This document shows positions 5,612-7,879 of a stretch of 7,879 nt of DNA, one piece after another. Each line of letters begins with the position of its first letter. The stretch's first letter is position 1. The notes below the pieces were generated by a model. That model was not told the DNA's origin. It saw nothing but the letters and a program-made list of their open reading frames with translations, and ran no database searches. The position numbers were made by a program, and so were the translations under genes. Where the stretch lies: positions 1 through 7,879 of the forward strand of contig JABXGX010000323.1 in the NCBI GenBank assembly GCA_016550405.1, in the 5' to 3' direction. This DNA comes from an archaeon. Lineage in GTDB: Archaea; Asgardarchaeota; Hermodarchaeia; Hermodarchaeales; Hermodarchaeaceae.

Positions 5612-6257
5612 ACCTCGAGTGCTGGTTCTGTACCTGATTATCGCTGTGACTATAACGCTTTTGGTGTATTTTCTTCCTCAGCCATTTATTCTAGCCATTC
5701 CCACTGCAGTTGTTTCAGCAGTGACACTAACATGGATTGGAATACCATCTGTTGCCTTAGTTGACTGGATTAGCGGAATCGTTTACGTTTATGTCAATGG
5801 ATTTCAATATTATCAAATTGTTAGAGAGTGTACTGGTATCCAAGTTATCGCAGTATTCATGGGTTTGATACTTCCCCTCCCTCGAGGAGAATGGTCAAGA
5901 AAAATCTTGGCAGTAATCGTAGTAACCATTCTGCTATTTACTGCAAACGTTGCTCGAGTCGTGTTTGAAATTTGGCTAGTATATATGGGGATTCTACCCT
6001 GGGAACTTGCGCATTATCCGATGAGTTTTGTCCTGGGCGTAGTAGGTGTATTCATATTATGCATTGTTGCGATACTTTTGGTCCCTGGGTTTATCGAAAC
6101 CTTTGAGGATATGATCTATTACCTTTTTCCTCCAAACCCGAACCAAACCGGCAACCAAGATACCAAAAACCAGAACACATCAGTCTTCAAAGAATACAAA
6201 AACTGGTCATTTCGACCAAGACAAGGCTTTAGAATCAGAATAGGTCAGCCATCGTGA
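5517..6257 (+). CDS. Archaeosortase / exosortase family membrane cysteine transpeptidase
   Basis: The 246-residue protein has a hydrophilic charged N-terminal tail (1-34) and about five hydrophobic segments (about 35-53, 57-80, 103-120, 128-152, 168-192). The family's three conserved active-site residues are visible in order: C105 in ECTGIQ, R147 in NVARVVF and H166 in AHYPMSF. The cysteine is the nucleophile proposed to cleave C-terminal sorting signals such as PGF-CTERM at the membrane. The last 50 residues are polar and variable. The start is unsettled: ATG 5517 follows GAGG with no spacing, while GTG 5619 (residue 35) begins exactly at the first helix and avoids an antisense overlap. A possible substrate is encoded at 684-1565. 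The 3' end overlaps the convergent KaiC-like gene by 51 nt. The subfamily cannot be decided by eye. Confidence 0.88.
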   Translation: MVNPITTEKQTSHPDDRETPSKESSEDKERPTPRVLVLYLIIAVTITLLVYFLPQPFILAIPTAVVSAVTLTWIGIPSVALVDWISGIVYVYVNGFQYYQIVRECTGIQVIAVFMGLILPLPRGEWSRKILAVIVVTILLFTANVARVVFEIWLVYMGILPWELAHYPMSFVLGVVGVFILCIVAILLVPGFIETFEDMIYYLFPPNPNQTGNQDTKNQNTSVFKEYKNWSFRPRQGFRIRIGQPS

Positions 6258-6887
6258 ATCGACAGTTATTCCACGCAGGTGAGCAAATCGGAGTTTATGG
6301 ACAAGCTGATCTTTCATTTCTTCATCCTGGATCTCAATCAATCCATCAACAGTGAATTGTAATGTCGCTACTATAGCATTGGTATGGACACCGGATTCAA
6401 GAATGTAAATACCGGTTACCCCCCGATTCTTGACTCGTGCACAGAGAACCTGGATGAATTTAATCACCGAAAGTGGAGCCGAGTATGTCATAAGGGTGGT
6501 TAGGTTATCTAGGCACAGATGGCCATTATCAAGATCTGCTATTGCTTGCAGAAGAACCAGGTTGATGGTATTTAAGTCATAGAGGTTTTGAAACGAATAC
6601 GTTTCAGTGGATGGTTGGGCAGTAACACATGATACACCATCAGCGATACGCAGCTGAGAAACAACATCTTTTCCTCCTAACTTACTTAAGGTTTCACGGA
6701 TTTGCGGGGGAGACCATAGAGTAGTAGCAAACACCGCTGGTTCATTTGCTTTCAATCGATCTGCCATGTATCGGAGTGCAAAGGAGGTTTTGACTACACT
6801 TGGTGGTCCGATAAGAAGTATTTGGGACCCTCGGGGAATTTTGAATGCCTCTTTCGGTATAAAATCTAAAGTGATGAATTCACTCAT
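6207..6887 (-). CDS. KaiC/RAD55-like RecA-fold protein with degenerate ATPase motifs
   Basis: I chose ATG at 6885-6887 (226 residues) over the upstream ATG at 6902, because GGAGGT (minus strand, 6900-6895) is spaced 7 nt before it and the longer version would begin on the Shine-Dalgarno itself. The RecA fold is recognisable: Walker A GPPSVVKTS at 27-35, the TTLWSPPQIRE segment at 55-65 where KaiC proteins have TxEE-SPEQIR, and Walker B HLCLDN with D127. The essential Walker A glycine is Val32 (codon GTC, one base from GGC), and the catalytic glutamate pair is replaced by Leu-Trp, so ATP hydrolysis is probably lost while nucleotide binding is doubtful. The gene overlaps the stop of the intact paralogue upstream by 8 nt, implying translational coupling and perhaps a heteromeric complex. 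Its actual partner or target is unknown. Confidence 0.85.
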   Translation of the reverse strand: MSEFITLDFIPKEAFKIPRGSQILLIGPPSVVKTSFALRYMADRLKANEPAVFATTLWSPPQIRETLSKLGGKDVVSQLRIADGVSCVTAQPSTETYSFQNLYDLNTINLVLLQAIADLDNGHLCLDNLTTLMTYSAPLSVIKFIQVLCARVKNRGVTGIYILESGVHTNAIVATLQFTVDGLIEIQDEEMKDQLVHKLRFAHLRGITVDSRWLTYSDSKALSWSK

Positions 6888-7605
6888 CACTGGTACCTCC
6901 ATTTAGGCTTAGCCCCTTTTTTCCTAGGGTTAGTTCGTGCCATCTGGTGTCATGCTGGACTCCGATGAGACTGTATAAACGGAGGAATCGTTGTAGAGAT
7001 CCATCCGAGCGTTCTGTGGTTTTTGTATAAATGGAGCCTTGAACAAGAGAACGAAGATTTGTAATCAAGTGGGAATCATGTGCGTTCTCTTCAAGAATTA
7101 GGATAAGAATACGTTCCAAAGTGACGATGCGTTGAGCTAGACTATGAACAAAAGTCCGGATCCGTTGTTCGTTTGGCGCTGATAAACTGAGACCTGAAAC
7201 CGAGTCAATGACAATAATGGAGCCTGGTTTCAGAAGCTTAGCATGGTCGGTTACAATAAGGTTGACTTCGTTGAGATTGCCAGGATTACTAATCCGGCTT
7301 AGGGCATACGGGTCCTTCTGCATCCCAATCCGCCAGCTATAGGCATCAATATACTGGATGGGATTCTGCTTCTGCTGCTTTGGTAAAGGAATTCCAAAAC
7401 CGTGGGCTTGTTCGATGAGTGTTGAGGGGGCATTCTCTGTTGTCAGATATAAGGCATCCAAGCCCTGACTAGTGGCTTCCAGTGCGAGTTGGAGGCTAAA
7501 GCAGGTTTTTCCTGATCCAGGCAATCCTACCAAAGCAATGCTGGTTCCTGGAGGAAGCCCCCTCTGTAGAATTGGATCAAGAATCACATTAGCCCCCTCG
7601 GTCAT
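6880..7605 (-). CDS. KaiC/RAD55-like ATPase with intact Walker motifs
   Basis: The single-domain, 241-residue RecA-superfamily protein belongs to the KaiC/GvpD/RAD55-like group. Walker A GLPGSGKT is at 27-34. The YLTTENAPS segment at 53-61 keeps the first of the two glutamates expected after Walker A strand 2 (E57), with Asn at the second. Walker B IVIDS has D134. Later elements (RILILILEENA at about 165-175, then VQGSIYT at 188-194) fit the family core. Proteins of this group typically work as oligomeric signalling ATPases or regulators rather than as recombinases; the specific role here is unknown. It is the first recognised gene of a two-gene minus-strand operon with the degenerate paralogue. 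ATG 7605 overlaps the TGA of a short upstream open frame as ATGA, and no separate Shine-Dalgarno is visible. Confidence 0.88.
   Translation of the reverse strand: MTEGANVILDPILQRGLPPGTSIALVGLPGSGKTCFSLQLALEATSQGLDALYLTTENAPSTLIEQAHGFGIPLPKQQKQNPIQYIDAYSWRIGMQKDPYALSRISNPGNLNEVNLIVTDHAKLLKPGSIIVIDSVSGLSLSAPNEQRIRTFVHSLAQRIVTLERILILILEENAHDSHLITNLRSLVQGSIYTKTTERSDGSLQRFLRLYSLIGVQHDTRWHELTLGKKGLSLNGGTSDE
6895..6900 (-). promoter_or_regulatory. Shine-Dalgarno deciding the start of the second KaiC-like gene
   Basis: GGAGGT on the minus strand lies inside the 3' end of the upstream KaiC-like gene, 7 nt before ATG 6887-6885. It argues for internal, coupled initiation and against ATG 6902. Confidence 0.7.
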
Positions 7606-7730
7606 TTACTAAACAACGTCCGAACCTGTTGTGGAGAGCCGAGTTCGTATTCTAGCTCTCGTAGGAAGGAAAAAAGGTTTTGGGAAGTCTGTAGATGTTT
7701 GTGAATACTTTGAGAGTTAACGCAAACCTC
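7602..7730 (-). pseudogene. Short open frame coupled to the KaiC-like operon, lacking a normal start
   Basis: On the minus strand a frame of 42 codons is open from 7730 to TGA 7604-7602, whose TGA overlaps the next gene's ATG as ATGA. The peptide ends NLFSFLRELEYELGSPQQV, then RTLFSK, which reads like amphipathic protein sequence. There is no ATG or GTG in the frame, the only TTG is near its end, and a stop (TAA) lies just upstream. It could be the decayed C-terminus of a lost first operon gene, a micro-protein using a rare start such as ATT 7706-7704, or a chance frame. Confidence 0.3.
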
Positions 7731-7752
7731 TTAAGCCATCAACTGTGACTTG

Positions 7753-7759
7753 AATATAA
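7753..7759. promoter_or_regulatory. Candidate TATA box in the divergent KaiC-like intergenic region
   Basis: AATATAA is the best TATA-like string between the two divergent genes. It sits about 27-33 nt before the plus-strand GTG at 7786, so it predicts a near-leaderless start there. Read on the minus strand (TTATATT) it would place transcription near 7730, just at the opening of the 42-codon frame. Motif-based only. Confidence 0.35.
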
Positions 7760-7785
7760 GGAGACCATCTAATCGGGGGATTAGC

Positions 7786-7879
7786 GTGGCTGAAAAGACA
7801 AAATCCGGTATACCAGGTTTAGATGAAGCATTATATGGTGGATTTCCAACCGGGGCTGTCATTCTCGTCAGCGGCGGTC
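7786..7879 (+). CDS. KaiC-like ATPase, N-terminal fragment (3' partial)
   Basis: From GTG 7786-7788 the frame reads (M)AEKTKSGIPGLDEALYGG, then FPTGAVILVSGG to the window edge. The 'SGIPGLDEALYGGFPTG' block followed by a hydrophobic strand leading into a Gly-rich loop is the standard N-terminal signature of KaiC/RadA-type ATPases, with Walker A expected immediately past the edge. GGGGGA at 7775-7780 is a plausible Shine-Dalgarno 5 nt before the GTG. The gene is divergent from the two-gene KaiC-like operon, making three family members in about 1.7 kb. Unlike those two, it keeps the canonical GIPGLDE start motif. Confidence 0.85.
   Translation, partial: MAEKTKSGIPGLDEALYGGFPTGAVILVSGG

Noticed and set aside
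6888..6902. Upstream ATG 6902 as start of the second KaiC-like gene
   Set aside because: It would coincide with the GGAGGT Shine-Dalgarno that is ideally spaced for ATG 6887.

Overview
The window looks archaeal and is most like an Asgard archaeon (Thorarchaeota-type is my best guess, from protein style only). The reasons are a surface protein with Ig-like repeats, many N-x-S/T sequons and an IPGF-transmembrane-RRR tail; an archaeosortase with its Cys, Arg and His residues; a soluble seven-PAS histidine kinase with an archaeal-style MAHDLTNINQ phosphoacceptor box; and a cluster of KaiC/RAD55-like ATPases. I see no rRNA, tRNA, CRISPR array or intact insertion sequence.

Layout from left to right. 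Positions 1-205 hold the last 67 codons of a gene resembling the C-terminus of a C45 (acyl-CoA:6-aminopenicillanate acyltransferase-like) Ntn hydrolase. Positions 206-683 have no convincing gene but carry the first copy of an intergenic repeat and a promoter-like TATA box. Positions 684-1565 encode the surface protein. Positions 1566-1910 are a structured intergenic region: a 57-nt tract without G, a 50-nt GC-rich island with hairpin potential, a second copy of the repeat, and two perfect palindromes just before the kinase gene. Positions 1911-5303 encode the kinase. A possible small two-helix membrane protein lies on the minus strand (5384-5611), antisense to the 5' end of the archaeosortase gene (5517-6257). 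Convergent to the archaeosortase is a two-gene minus-strand operon of KaiC-like ATPases (7605 down to 6207): an intact one upstream and one with a damaged Walker A and missing catalytic glutamates downstream. A third KaiC-like gene begins on the plus strand at 7786 and runs off the window.

Two themes stand out. The first is surface-protein processing: a sortase-type membrane enzyme and a protein with a matching C-terminal sorting signal lie within 4 kb of each other. The second is cytoplasmic signalling: a multi-PAS kinase with no visible receiver domain sits near paired KaiC-like ATPases. The least explained material is the intergenic DNA around the surface-protein gene: direct repeats bracketing it, the palindromes, and the GC-rich island. 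These are the main candidates for something undescribed. Functional links between the two themes are inference from proximity only.
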